A stretch of DNA of 40,320 nt from Nitrosomonas sp. (GCA_028577615.1 JAJSDU010000017.1:14689-55008), one strand, 5' to 3'. Positions 1 through 8,895 are shown, numbered from the stretch's first letter. The notes: generated by a model not told the origin, from the letters alone. Numbers and translations are program-made.

Positions 1-1634
1 ACCGCCAGCTGACGAATAGTCACCGAGCTATCCGGATTTGCCTGCGCAGTGCCGCTCTGACCGCCATAAGTCCAATTCACCGTTTCATTGGGCAGGAGCT
101 GGAATTGCGTTAGCCTGCGAATGGTGACATCAGTGGTAACAGGCAGGGGACCAAAGTATTCATTACCCAGAACTGGAAAATCAGGATCATGACTTGGACT
201 GCCATCCTGAGTCACCAGAACGCGTATCGGTATGGCGACATGACTGCGGTCTTCCGTCGTTGCCTTGCCATCCCATCTGAAATAACGGTTGATAACGCCC
301 CGCAATGCGCCGGAATGGATGATATTCCCGAACGTGTCATAATACTCTATCTCTGAATCGGCGGTGGAATTGGAAAACGCCGGAAAGGGACGGTTGCGGC
401 GCAACTGGCCCAGGTAAGCATCGATGTCCGCCGTCATCGTAGCCAGCGGAAACCACCAATCGTATAAGTACGGAGCCGGCTCGCCGGTAGAATGATCCCG
501 CTGATCCCAGGCGATCAGGTGACCAATGCCTTCATCCTGCAGTGTCTCAGAAAATGATTTGTTCGTTAAATCGCTGCGCTGGGCCACGCCCTTGAATGGA
601 ACCAGCTTGTCATTCTGGCCATATTCCTGATAAAAGAATAAATCTCTGAAATCTCTATTGGTCAGCGCGACGGCATTGGCATCGTATACATCCCATGCAT
701 TATCGCCATTCTCATCCAGCAGATTCAGATTTCTCGCGCCAAAGTATCTCTTCGCATGATCCTGTACCTGGCCGGCATTCAACCGGCTCAGCGCCACGGA
801 ACCGACATTGCCTTGAATGATATTGAAATGTCGGGCAAATTTCGAGGAAATCATGATGCCGCCAACCGCGCCCATCGATGAACCTTCAATATTAATGTTA
901 TCCAGATCAACGCCGGAAAAATGATTAATCACATAACTGAGTAAGTGCATAACCCTGCGCTGGGAATAGTTTTTCACCGTTCCCCCGGTCACCGCCTGAC
1001 CTTGTGGCAGCGGTAACGTGTCGCTGTATCCGGTCCACCAGGTGTTTCCCGGATCAGTTGTGGCTATGCCGAACAACAGGCCATTTCCCACGATCGGTGT
1101 TGCCGGATTGGGATCATATCCATGCAGTTTGATCAATAAAGGGTATTTCTGGCTTGCAGATGCCGAATTCGGTACGACCACATTCGCCTCGATTACCCTT
1201 CCGGCGAGTCCGGGCGGATCCAGGTAGGTATCCGTGGTGTATTTTAACCGGTATAACGTGGCCTGCCAGAGCGCCTCCGTGGAATCTATCACCGGCACCG
1301 GAGGGCTTATCGTATCATTGACCGTTACAGTAAACTGCACCGTGCTGCTGATTTCAGGCGCTTCGAGAATCACATCCCAGCTTTTGCCGCCCTGTATGAA
1401 ATCGGGCGTAAAGGAGAATTTACGATTCGCTTCGTTCCACACAGCACCGGGGGGCTTGTTTTTGATAAAAACACGGACGTTTGCAGGTGCTGTCACGGTA
1501 AACTCCAGCGTTTCTTCCTCGTTGACCTGCTGATGACCGGGGTTTTCTATCGCCGCCGCTGTGATATTGATCCCGCTCAGCAATAAAAAAATAAACAGTA
1601 TTGCAGAAAGTTTTAACTTCGAAAGTTTGCGCAT
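1..1634 (-). CDS. Secreted alpha/beta-hydrolase (esterase-like), partial
   Basis: The frame stays open from an ATG at 1634 down to base 1, so at least 544 residues are present and the C-terminus lies outside the window. An AGAGG ribosome-binding site precedes the ATG. Residues 1-28 form a signal peptide (basic N-terminus, hydrophobic core, ending TAAA). Residues ~30-107 look like an Ig/cadherin-like beta domain. From ~145 an alpha/beta-hydrolase or prolyl-oligopeptidase-like fold follows, with HG at 171-172 (oxyanion-type) and the nucleophile elbow GSSMG at 251-255, making Ser253 the probable nucleophile. The serine elbow is seen; an esterase or peptidase role in the periplasm or outside the cell is inference. 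The substrate is unknown. The acid and histidine of the triad cannot be assigned with confidence. Confidence 0.8.
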   Translation of the reverse strand, partial: MRKLSKLKLSAILFIFLLLSGINITAAAIENPGHQQVNEEETLEFTVTAPANVRVFIKNKPPGAVWNEANRKFSFTPDFIQGGKSWDVILEAPEISSTVQFTVTVNDTISPPVPVIDSTEALWQATLYRLKYTTDTYLDPPGLAGRVIEANVVVPNSASASQKYPLLIKLHGYDPNPATPIVGNGLLFGIATTDPGNTWWTGYSDTLPLPQGQAVTGGTVKNYSQRRVMHLLSYVINHFSGVDLDNINIEGSSMGAVGGIMISSKFARHFNIIQGNVGSVALSRLNAGQVQDHAKRYFGARNLNLLDENGDNAWDVYDANAVALTNRDFRDLFFYQEYGQNDKLVPFKGVAQRSDLTNKSFSETLQDEGIGHLIAWDQRDHSTGEPAPYLYDWWFPLATMTADIDAYLGQLRRNRPFPAFSNSTADSEIEYYDTFGNIIHSGALRGVINRYFRWDGKATTEDRSHVAIPIRVLVTQDGSPSHDPDFPVLGNEYFGPLPVTTDVTIRRLTQFQLLPNETVNWTYGGQSGTAQANPDSSVTIRQLA

Positions 1635-2176
1635 CTCGGATTGCCTCTGTTAAAGATCGCCGGATTCCTTAATCGCTATAAATTTCAACTGTAAACTGAG
1701 TCATAGCCGGAGAATGTTTCTCCTGAAGAAATAAGCGGGATGAGAACAATAAATCATCTTTTCCTTGAAAAATGAATGTACTGAAAGCTGACTCGGTAGT
1801 CAAACGTTATAATAATTAACCGAAAAATGATTGCATTCCAGTTCGGTCAGCACCATAGTTCAAATGCGGATGATCTGGCTGAGCATCCTGTTTCAGGATC
1901 GGAAGGATACCGGCGAGTTTACCGAGAAGCTGCTGCTGGCGCGCCGAACTTAATGATTTGCGGATAATCTAATTGAACTTCAATCGACCGATAGACAGGT
2001 GGCTGCCATGACAATACCGGTTTCCGGCATTCTTGATTCATTTCCGGTGGTGTTATGCTTGATGCTGTCCTTCCGGGCTTGTCTGATTGCGATGTAAAAG
2101 TCATTGAATTAATCGGCCAATCTCGGCTAAACTGACCGCCTTAAATTGATTCCCGTTTTCTCGCAGAGGTAAACCA
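1635..2176. other. Intergenic region, no convincing gene
   Basis: These 542 bases separate the hydrolase (leaving leftward) from the DUF2909-type gene (leaving rightward), so promoters for both are expected. I see only small structures. A 6-bp perfect hairpin (ATCCTG-ttt-CAGGAT) lies at 1885-1899 without a T tract. Frames of about 29 codons at 1864-1953 and ~2009-2098 have no recognisable product. The stretch from ~1850 to 2100 is more GC-rich than its flanks and could be a decayed gene fragment, but I cannot identify it. Confidence 0.4.
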
Positions 2177-2356
2177 TTGAAAATTCTAGCTGCTATTCTA
2201 TTTCTTGTGATCGTCTACAGCATGGCTTCAGCGCTGTACTACATGTATAAAGACACAGGAAACTCCACGCGCATGGTCAGATCGTTAAGTATTCGTATCG
2301 GTGTATCCATCGCATTGTTTGTGATTATGATGACGTACAGTTACTTTACCATGTAG
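2177..2356 (+). CDS. Small twin-transmembrane protein (DUF2909 type)
   Basis: A 59-residue protein starting at TTG 2177, chosen because an AGAGGT ribosome-binding site sits at 2165-2170, six bases upstream. It has a first membrane helix (residues ~2-22, KILAAILFLVIVYSMASALY), a short loop with MYKDTGNS and a basic RMVRSLSIR stretch, then a second helix (~41-58). This two-helix hairpin with a central D-x-G-x-S/T-x-R-M-V-R pattern matches the DUF2909 family as I remember it. That family is often found near cytochrome oxidase assembly genes (SURF1). None are present here, so the gene is separated from that context. Its function is not known; the location is the inner membrane. Confidence 0.78.
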   Translation: MKILAAILFLVIVYSMASALYYMYKDTGNSTRMVRSLSIRIGVSIALFVIMMTYSYFTM

Positions 2357-2552
2357 CTTATATACTCATACACATCGCGCTTCAATATTCGGTTTTTTAT
2401 GTCCCATATCTTGCCTTTTCCCATTGGGAGAAAGTGCACCGACCGGACTCTGAAGCGCGGTCACTACATCCAGTGCCGTTCTGTTTTTTTGTCCAGTCGT
2501 TTTAAAGCATCTATAAAAACGTCTTTCGTCGTCTTTCCGGAAACAGGGGCCA

Positions 2553-3779
2553 ATGAATAAATCCAGCGTGTCTGTGGATGTTGTCATTATTGGCGCAGGC
2601 GCGGCGGGGATGATGTGCGCAATCCAGGCCGGCAGGCGTGAGCGGTCTGTCGTGCTGGTGGATCATTCAACCAGACTTGCTGAAAAAATCCGCATCTCGG
2701 GCGGCGGACGCTGTAATTTTACCAATCTGCATGCGAAACCCGAGCATTTCCTGTCCGGTAATCCGCATTTCTGCCGTTCGGCGCTGGCCCGGTATACACC
2801 CCTGGATTTTGTCGCGCTGCTGAGAAAGCACGGCATACGCTACCATGAAAAAAAGCTCGGGCAGCTGTTTTGCGACGACAGTTCGCAGCAAATCATTGAT
2901 CTGCTCGTCAATGAATGCAATGATACCGGTGTGACATGGCAAATGCCCTGCAAGGTGCTGGATGTGACCTATATTGCGGACTACCAGACGAAGCAAGACA
3001 ATCCTTCGCGGTTTACCATCAAAACAGACCACAACACGTTGATGACGAATGCGCTGGTAATCGCCACCGGCGGTTTGTCGATACCGCAGATTGGCGCAAG
3101 CGATTTCGGTTACCGTCTGGCGAAACAGTTCGGCATTCCGGTAACGCCACTACGTCCCGGATTGGTGGGACTGACTTTTTCGCAGGATGATTTTTCCGGA
3201 TTCAGAGATATGGCCGGTATCGCTATCGAGGCTCAGGTCATCTGCGAAGGTATGGCATTCCGTGAAAACATTCTGCTGACGCACCGTGGACTCAGCGGTC
3301 CGGCGATCCTGCAGATTTCTTCGTACTGGAAACCAGGGACAGCGATTCATATTGATCTGCTGCCGCAACACGACTTGCAGACCATTCTTGAGCAGCACAG
3401 GAAGAGTCAGCAATTGCTGCCCAATCTGCTGGCCAACTATCTGCCGCGGCGGTTTGTGAAAATCTGGTTTGATGCTGTGCCGGCGCGGCGGATTCTTACT
3501 GCCAAGCCTGTCAGGCAGCATCGGGACAGTGAATTGCAGCAGATGGCAGGACAGTTGCATGACTGGCCGATTGTTCCGAGCGGCACGGTGGGTTACAAAA
3601 AAGCCGAAGTGACCGTGGGTGGTGTCGATACGCATGCCCTGTCTTCCAAAACCATGGAAGCCAGACAGGTTCCGGGGCTTTATTTTATCGGCGAAGTCGT
3701 CGATGTGACCGGACAACTCGGCGGCTTTAATTTTCAGTGGGCATGGTCATCCGGTTATGCAGCCGGTCAGTCGGTTTAG
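2553..3779 (+). CDS. BaiN/YhiN (HI0933)-family FAD-dependent oxidoreductase
   Basis: A 408-residue cytoplasmic flavoprotein of normal length for the HI0933-like family. The N-terminal Rossmann dinucleotide-binding motif GAGAAG is at residues 14-19. The family signature SGGGRCNFTN is at ~50-59. A second glycine-rich stretch (ATGGLSIPQIGASDFGY) lies near residue 171. The C-terminal GEVVDVTGQLGGFNFQWAWSSG is the typical FAD-contacting end. The family includes a bile-acid flavin reductase (BaiN), but most members have no known substrate and I infer none here. The ATG at 2553 follows a purine-rich CAGGGG stretch. It converges on ppk2 with a 28-base gap. Nothing in the neighbourhood suggests a pathway. 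Confidence 0.88.
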   Translation: MNKSSVSVDVVIIGAGAAGMMCAIQAGRRERSVVLVDHSTRLAEKIRISGGGRCNFTNLHAKPEHFLSGNPHFCRSALARYTPLDFVALLRKHGIRYHEKKLGQLFCDDSSQQIIDLLVNECNDTGVTWQMPCKVLDVTYIADYQTKQDNPSRFTIKTDHNTLMTNALVIATGGLSIPQIGASDFGYRLAKQFGIPVTPLRPGLVGLTFSQDDFSGFRDMAGIAIEAQVICEGMAFRENILLTHRGLSGPAILQISSYWKPGTAIHIDLLPQHDLQTILEQHRKSQQLLPNLLANYLPRRFVKIWFDAVPARRILTAKPVRQHRDSELQQMAGQLHDWPIVPSGTVGYKKAEVTVGGVDTHALSSKTMEARQVPGLYFIGEVVDVTGQLGGFNFQWAWSSGYAAGQSV

Positions 3780-3807
3780 GATCATGTGAGTTCGTGCGGG
3801 AATTCCA

Positions 3808-4566
3808 TCATGGCGCAATCAGTCCTTTCTGATAACTGGTGGCGTCGTATTCGAATACGACTGACGGATCGTAGATCAGCTTTCCCTCGTTCTTGCCCTG
3901 ATAGCTGACCTGACTCAGAAAGTGACGCATTACGTTAATGCGCGTAGTTTTCTTGCTGTCGCTGTGCGCGACATGCCACGGCGCGTAAACAAAATTGGTT
4001 TTTGCAAACATGGCGTCCCTGGCTTCGGAATAGGCGTCCCACATGACCTGTGCTTTTTTGTCGATGGGACTGATTTTCCATTGTGTGAGCGGGCTCTCTT
4101 TGCGCGCTCTAAGCCGTTTCGCCTGCTCCTGCTTGGAGATATCGAGATAGTATTTGCAGAAAATCAAATCGTCTTGTGTCAGTAAATATTCAAAGTGGCC
4201 GACTTCATCCATGAATCTCAGATATTCGTTCTCATGGCAGAAATTCATTACCCGTTCCACGCCTGCGCGGTTATACCAGCTGCGGTTAAAGAAAACGATT
4301 TCACCTGCAACGGGCAGATGCGGAACAAAACGTTGAAAATACCATGCGGTTTTTTCCCGGTCTGAAGGTGTGCCCAACGCAACGGTCCTGACTTCGCGCG
4401 GACTCAGATGTTCGCAGAAACGTTTGATGATGCCATCCTTGCCCGCCGCATCGCGACCTTCAAACAGAATGCAGACTTTTTTCCCTTTCTCGATCACGCT
4501 TTTGTGGAATTTGACGAGTTCAATCTGCAAATCACGCAATTCTTTTTTGTAGATTTTTTTGTCCAT
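3808..4566 (-). CDS. ppk2: Polyphosphate kinase 2 (PPK2, probably class I)
   Basis: A 252-residue single-domain PPK2. The Walker A motif EGRDAAGKDG is at ~36-45. The conserved NRSWYNRAGVERV motif follows the VPHLPVAGEIVFF strand, and the RARKESPLTQWKISPID segment corresponds to the lid region. Members transfer phosphate between polyphosphate and nucleoside diphosphates or monophosphates. The one-domain length and the NRSWYNRAGVERV form suggest the NDP-phosphorylating class I, but class assignment from motifs alone is uncertain. It is the second gene of a pair with the ychJ-like gene, starting 26 bases after that stop codon. It is probably cytoplasmic. Confidence 0.9.
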   Translation of the reverse strand: MDKKIYKKELRDLQIELVKFHKSVIEKGKKVCILFEGRDAAGKDGIIKRFCEHLSPREVRTVALGTPSDREKTAWYFQRFVPHLPVAGEIVFFNRSWYNRAGVERVMNFCHENEYLRFMDEVGHFEYLLTQDDLIFCKYYLDISKQEQAKRLRARKESPLTQWKISPIDKKAQVMWDAYSEARDAMFAKTNFVYAPWHVAHSDSKKTTRINVMRHFLSQVSYQGKNEGKLIYDPSVVFEYDATSYQKGLIAP

Positions 4567-4592
4567 ATCGAATCCCAGTTTTGCAATATTGT

Positions 4593-4997
4593 TCAGATCA
4601 TATCACCATCGACATAGAACCATCGTCCGTTCTCGCGTACAAAACGGCTGATTTCGTGCAGACGGTGCGCGCGACCGCCAACTTTGAAGCGCGCGACAAA
4701 TTCGATAGTCGCCTGATCCACAGACAACTGTTCATGGCATTTCACGGTCAGTCCCAGCCATCTGCGTCGCGGCTCGCTTGCGAAATCCAGTGCGTCAGGG
4801 CGCGTGTTGGCGTGCCATGTCGCCAGCAGATAATCCTCGCGTTCCAGCGTATAGGCCGTGTAGCGGGAACGCATGAGTGCTTCGGCATGATGCGGAATGT
4901 CTGCCTGCGACAGGTATTGCCCGCAACAGGCGGAGTAAGCCAATCCAGAGCCGCAGGGACAGTGGAATAATGCGGTCGTTGAGTTTTTCCTGTTCAT
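4593..4997 (-). CDS. ychJ: YchJ-family SEC-C motif protein
   Basis: A 134-residue protein with a zinc-binding SEC-C motif at the N-terminus: C-P-C-G-S-G then S-A-C-C-G at residues ~13-25. The YchJ middle domain follows, with the family signatures ALMRSRYTAYTL, DYLLATWH and FVARFKVGG, and a C-terminal GRWFYVDGD. The length is close to that of other YchJ/UPF0225 members, although those often carry a second C-terminal SEC-C motif that is absent here. Function is unknown; zinc binding is inferred from the cysteines. The gene is the first of a two-gene minus-strand unit with ppk2 and is divergent from dinB (100 bases apart). Confidence 0.87.
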   Translation of the reverse strand: MNRKNSTTALFHCPCGSGLAYSACCGQYLSQADIPHHAEALMRSRYTAYTLEREDYLLATWHANTRPDALDFASEPRRRWLGLTVKCHEQLSVDQATIEFVARFKVGGRAHRLHEISRFVRENGRWFYVDGDMI

Positions 4998-5097
4998 GAT
5001 TGAATGCGTAAATTCGTTCCGCCTGAAAGACTTTGTTGGATAATAGCACTGACCATCATTGACCTGAAGGCATTATACTGACAACTTTGCTTGGAAT

Positions 5098-6285
5098 ATG
5101 AGCAGCCCGGAATATAATGCAATGCAGCAAAGCTCGGTACAGCGCCGCATTGCGCATCTCGATATGGACGCATTCTATGCATCCGTGGAACTGCTGCGTT
5201 ACCCGGAATTGCGCGGCCAGCCCGTTGTCATCGGCGGGCGCAGCGAGCACCAGCCGATCGTGGGGGCGAACGGGCGGCGGCAGTTTTACCGGTTGCGCGA
5301 TTATGCCGGGCGCGGCGTGATCACGACCGCGACGTACGAGGCGCGCGCGTTTGGCGTATCCTCGGGCATGGGCGTGATGAGGGCCGCGCAACTCGCGCCT
5401 GATGCCGTTCTGTTGCCGGTCGATTTTGACGCGTACCGGCGCTACTCGCGTCAGTTCAAAGCGGTTGTCGCCGCTATCGCGCCACAGATAGAAAACACCG
5501 GCATAGACGAAATTTACATTGATCTCGGCAGCCTGCCCGAAGAAACGTCGCTGCTTGCGCAGCGTATCAAACAGGCCATCCGTGACGCTACCGGACTCAC
5601 CTGTTCAGTTGGTATCGCGCCGAACAAACTGCTGGCAAAAATCGGTTCGGATCTCAATAAGCCGGATGGCGTAACAATACTCAGCATGTCCGATATTCCC
5701 GGCCGGATCTGGCCGCTGCCGGTGCAGAAGATCAACGGTATCGGCCCCAAGGCGACGAAAAAGCTGGCTGCTTTGGGTATTCGGACCATTGCCGAGCTAG
5801 CGCAGGCTGATCCCGGGCTGCTCCAGTCGCATTTTGGACGCAGTTACGCCGCCTGGTTGCGTGATGTATCACTTGGTATCGATCACCGTCCGGTGGATAC
5901 CTGTTCAGAACCCAAGTCGATCAGCCGCGAAACGACTTTCGAACGCGACCTGCATCCGCGGCTTGACCGTGCGCTGTTATCGGAAATTTTTACGGCACTT
6001 TGCGAGCAGGTCGCCGCGGACTTGCAGCGCAAGAATTACATCGGACGGAGGATCGGTGTCAAACTGCGTTTTGAGGATTTTCACACCGTAACGCGCGATT
6101 TTACGCTGACGATGCACACGGCAGACGCCGGGCAGATACGCCGCGCCGCGAGAGAGTGCCTACGGCGGATTCCACTGACGAAAAAACTGCGCCTGCTGGG
6201 TGTGCGGGTCAGTTCGCTGCTGCTCGCCAGTACAGCGGCTGAGGAAGGTCATGCAATTCAACAGGAACTGCCGCTGTTTTTCTGA
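5098..6285 (+). CDS. dinB: DNA polymerase IV (Y-family translesion polymerase)
   Basis: A 395-residue Y-family polymerase. The palm metal-binding motif LDMDAFYASVE has Asp22, and GIDEIYID supplies Asp137/Glu138. The thumb/HhH region includes INGIGPKATKKLAALGI. The little-finger domain (~270-380) ends in QELPLF, a likely beta-clamp-binding motif. Between the first palm strand and the YEARAFGV fingers is an extra ~20 residues (SEHQPIVGANG...RDYAG) that E. coli DinB lacks. I recall the same insert in Burkholderia-type enzymes, so it is a lineage trait. An ATG at 5122 would remove eight residues and is an alternative start. I see no clear LexA box upstream. It acts in error-prone bypass of damaged templates. 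Confidence 0.93.
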   Translation: MSSPEYNAMQQSSVQRRIAHLDMDAFYASVELLRYPELRGQPVVIGGRSEHQPIVGANGRRQFYRLRDYAGRGVITTATYEARAFGVSSGMGVMRAAQLAPDAVLLPVDFDAYRRYSRQFKAVVAAIAPQIENTGIDEIYIDLGSLPEETSLLAQRIKQAIRDATGLTCSVGIAPNKLLAKIGSDLNKPDGVTILSMSDIPGRIWPLPVQKINGIGPKATKKLAALGIRTIAELAQADPGLLQSHFGRSYAAWLRDVSLGIDHRPVDTCSEPKSISRETTFERDLHPRLDRALLSEIFTALCEQVAADLQRKNYIGRRIGVKLRFEDFHTVTRDFTLTMHTADAGQIRRAARECLRRIPLTKKLRLLGVRVSSLLLASTAAEEGHAIQQELPLFF

Positions 6286-6330
6286 ACAGGAAATATACAC
6301 ATTGCATGTCAGAATCTTTTTCCTGTTCAG
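6282..6330 (+). terminator. Hairpin at the dinB stop codon
   Basis: A perfect 12-bp inverted repeat, CTGAACAGGAAA at 6282-6293 and TTTCCTGTTCAG at 6319-6330, with a 25-base loop. The left arm contains the dinB stop codon. Only three T residues follow the right arm, so this is a weak intrinsic terminator at best. It may instead protect the mRNA 3' end. Confidence 0.45.
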
Positions 6331-6338
6331 TTTGCTGA

Positions 6339-6583
6339 TTGAACCTAAAAACTTCAGTTGACTGTTAACCGGAATGACTAACAGCATGAATAAATGGGAT
6401 AATCTGGACAATATCCGTTCATCCAAATGGTGGATCACACTATGGGATTTATAGCACGCCGCTTTTTAATTCTGGCTGCGTTGCAATTCGTTGTAATAAC
6501 GCGTTATTACGCCTCATTGCTCCTTTCCGGAAATAAAAATCAACGCACTCTAAATCCCATTCAATTGATGTTTTTAGGTTGAA
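6339..6583. mobile_element. MITE-like element with terminal inverted repeats
   Basis: The 22 bases at 6340-6361 (core AACCTAAAAAC) reappear inverted at 6561-6582 with 19 of 22 matches, bounding about 245 bases with no long reading frame. Inside is a perfect 18-bp palindrome (GTAATAACGCGTTATTAC, 6493-6510). On the minus strand, an AAGGAG site leads into a 22-codon frame at 6449-6517. This layout of terminal repeats, short length and no transposase is typical of a miniature non-autonomous element. No clear target duplication is visible and I do not recognise the parent IS. It fills the gap between dinB and the phosphoesterase. Confidence 0.5.
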
Positions 6584-6599
6584 ATATTGTCATCAGAAA

Positions 6600-8237
6600 T
6601 CAGATTCTGGGTTCGACATGGCCGGTGCGATTCAGCGCATCTTTGGCGTCGCTCCAGTGGACGATATCGGTGACAAAGTAATCAAACGTGCGCGGCATGA
6701 TATCGCTTGTCTGATCAACGTAATTCACAATGTCCAGAATGAACAGCGCGCGTAATATGCCGCGGCGGCGATAGCCTTGCCGCTTCCTGAGCACGATCTG
6801 ATCACGCCAGGTGCCGAAGTTGATATACGTTGCAGGATGCTCGACGCCAAAATTGGGTTCTTCCTGCAGCGGCTGATGCGTGTGGCCTTCGCCGTGAATC
6901 TGAAAGTTATAGTGGCGGTATTGCGGCAGAAAGCTGGGAAATTTTTTCATCGTCGAAAAACGGACGTTGGGTTGATGCAGATTGTCAAAAAATGCCAGAA
7001 TTCGCATCAATACCGCGATTGACCTGATCTCCAGTCCATGTCCTATGGATTTCATGAATTCCAGAATGCGTCTGACCAGTTTCAGACCTTTGCCGCGCAG
7101 CTTTGTCGTCGATTGATAGGTAAAATCCCAGCCCAGCCATTCCATCACGCATTCGTACAACGTGTTCTCGATGATGGCGATGACTTCCGGCTTTTTGTTC
7201 TGCTTGCGCATGTCTGCGGTTTCGGTCAGTATTCTGCGCACTGCGGCGTAGGTCGGCCGGTAGAGATCCAGTTCGTCGAGAATACTGTCAAGCCGCGCGT
7301 CATGATGATTGATATCGTTGAGTTTTTTCTTGGTTTTGTAGATAAAGGTCGACAATACGCCCGCCGCGACCGTGTCGCCGAAGCAGGGCTCGAAAAAGGG
7401 CGAAAATCTCAATTGCTGCCAGGTTTCAAGCTGCCAGCCTTTGCTGGCGCTCCATCCGGGTTTTGGGCCTTCCGCCTTGATGTCGCGCGAATTCGCCGAA
7501 TCACGCCACTGGCCGTGCGTGGTAAAAAAACGGAAGCCGGTATCGCCATAATAGAACGGGCAATAGGGTGCCAGGGTTTTATCCAGAAACATGGCTTCAT
7601 CGCCGTACATGCGGCCAAGCATTTTGCGTTCTGTTTCAGAAATCGTTTCAACATTTATGCCCAGGCCGGTTTCATAGAAATACTTTAATGCGCCCTGAAC
7701 GCAGAAGAGTTCCTTGTCGTGATTGCCGACCGTGATGACTGTTTTGACGCGGATAGTCCTGGGCTGGCAGTCGCGTTTTAATTTGCTTTCCAGTTCGCGC
7801 AGCCACCTGAAAAAACTGGCGTGCCTTTCTTCAACGATATCCCTGATGATGGCATTGACTACGCTGGAGAATTCCGCATGCCGTTCGCGCTCCCACGGAT
7901 AAATCGGCGGCTCGTGCGCCGCCCACTTGCTGCTGCGGATCATGTCAATCACATCACCGTCCAGCACCAGCACAAATTCATCAATCTGATACGTGATGCA
8001 GCGTTGCCTGATGGCTTCATAAAACGCGTCCCACGTCGCGTCACTCAGGTTCTGCAACCCCACAGTGCCATCGGTCAAATGAATATCGCTGACCGTGACG
8101 CACAGCCGGTTGCCGCGATCTTCCGGAGGTTCATCGACTTCAAGCGTGCGCTGTTCGGTTGCGCCTAAGCCCACGGCTGAGCGCATTTTCTCAATGAAGT
8201 CGGCTGGTTTGAATTTATCGGTCAGACTGGAATACAT
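6600..8237 (-). CDS. Calcineurin-like metallophosphoesterase
   Basis: A 545-residue protein with the complete metallophosphoesterase motif set in order: SDIHLTDG (Asp51, His53), LDGDVID (Asp93/Asp95), GNHD (171-174), TTHGQW (His241) and a late GEGHTHQP (near 455). These are the residues that hold two metal ions in this superfamily. A long helical insert (~290-420) separates the THG and GHTH motifs, making it much longer than a minimal domain of ~250 residues. There is no signal peptide, so it is likely cytoplasmic or membrane-peripheral. The substrate is unknown. An AAGGAG site lies nine bases before the ATG, supporting the start. It is a single gene, divergent from the GNAT gene. Confidence 0.8.
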   Translation of the reverse strand: MYSSLTDKFKPADFIEKMRSAVGLGATEQRTLEVDEPPEDRGNRLCVTVSDIHLTDGTVGLQNLSDATWDAFYEAIRQRCITYQIDEFVLVLDGDVIDMIRSSKWAAHEPPIYPWERERHAEFSSVVNAIIRDIVEERHASFFRWLRELESKLKRDCQPRTIRVKTVITVGNHDKELFCVQGALKYFYETGLGINVETISETERKMLGRMYGDEAMFLDKTLAPYCPFYYGDTGFRFFTTHGQWRDSANSRDIKAEGPKPGWSASKGWQLETWQQLRFSPFFEPCFGDTVAAGVLSTFIYKTKKKLNDINHHDARLDSILDELDLYRPTYAAVRRILTETADMRKQNKKPEVIAIIENTLYECVMEWLGWDFTYQSTTKLRGKGLKLVRRILEFMKSIGHGLEIRSIAVLMRILAFFDNLHQPNVRFSTMKKFPSFLPQYRHYNFQIHGEGHTHQPLQEEPNFGVEHPATYINFGTWRDQIVLRKRQGYRRRGILRALFILDIVNYVDQTSDIMPRTFDYFVTDIVHWSDAKDALNRTGHVEPRI

Positions 8238-8457
8238 CGCTGGGGCTCCTTTTAATTTTTACGCAGGTACGTTTAAAAAATCATCAAAGTGCATGCCACA
8301 GGGATTAACGGGTATATTAATCTGATCGCGCGTTAACCCGGCAGTGCTTTTATTATGTGCAAAAGCCTGTCAGAATTTACCAGTTTTCAGGGGATCTGTG
8401 TGATCTGTTTCCCCGCTGGAAAAATGCATTCACATCACTGCGTTGCCGATTTTGCCT

Positions 8458-8895
8458 ATGGATCTCTATATTCGCCCCGCTCAGAAAGCCGATTATGACT
8501 GGTTGCTTGACCTGCACCATACCGTTTACCGGGAATTAATCATTGAGGAATTTGGCTACTGGGACGACGATGAGGAACTCGGCCTGTTTCTACAGGCATG
8601 GGAGAAAAGAAATATCGAGGTCATCCTGCAGCAGGGTGAAGCGGTGGGTATGTTCATTATTTTTCCCCAGCAGGATTATTTGTGGCTGGAGGAGATTCAG
8701 ATCAGTCCGCAATACCAGAATCAGGGTATAGGCAGCACGATTATTGCCCGATTGATTGTCAGGGCGCGCAAGCTGAATATGCCGTTGCGTCTTCGTGTGC
8801 TGCACGCCAACAAAGGCGCGCACCGCCTGTACCTGAAACTGGGGTTCCGGCCAATCAGCCGCGTGGAACATCATACGGTGCTGGAAATACAATAA
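8458..8895 (+). CDS. GNAT-family N-acetyltransferase
   Basis: A 145-residue acetyltransferase of standard single-domain length. The opening MDLYIRPAQKADYDWLLDLH is the usual beta1-alpha1 of GNAT proteins. The acetyl-CoA motif A is QISPQYQNQGIGSTII (Q-x-x-G-x-G). The C-terminal ANKGAHRLYLKLGFRPI is motif B with the conserved N-x-x-A-x-x-x-Y and GF. I chose ATG 8458; an in-frame TTG at 8443 would add five residues, and neither has a strong ribosome-binding site. The substrate is unknown. Its stop overlaps the ATG of a 27-residue mini-ORF (TAATG) that in turn overlaps the decarboxylase start, so an amine or amino-acid substrate is possible but unproven. Confidence 0.85.
   Translation: MDLYIRPAQKADYDWLLDLHHTVYRELIIEEFGYWDDDEELGLFLQAWEKRNIEVILQQGEAVGMFIIFPQQDYLWLEEIQISPQYQNQGIGSTIIARLIVRARKLNMPLRLRVLHANKGAHRLYLKLGFRPISRVEHHTVLEIQ

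Noticed and set aside
1018-1533. Two plus-strand frames of 69 and 99 codons
   Set aside because: They are antisense to the edge-truncated hydrolase, whose frame is open for 544 codons with signal peptide and catalytic motif.
5236-5330. Insert of ~20 residues in DinB as a novel feature
   Set aside because: I recall the same insert in Burkholderia-type DinB, so it is a lineage trait.
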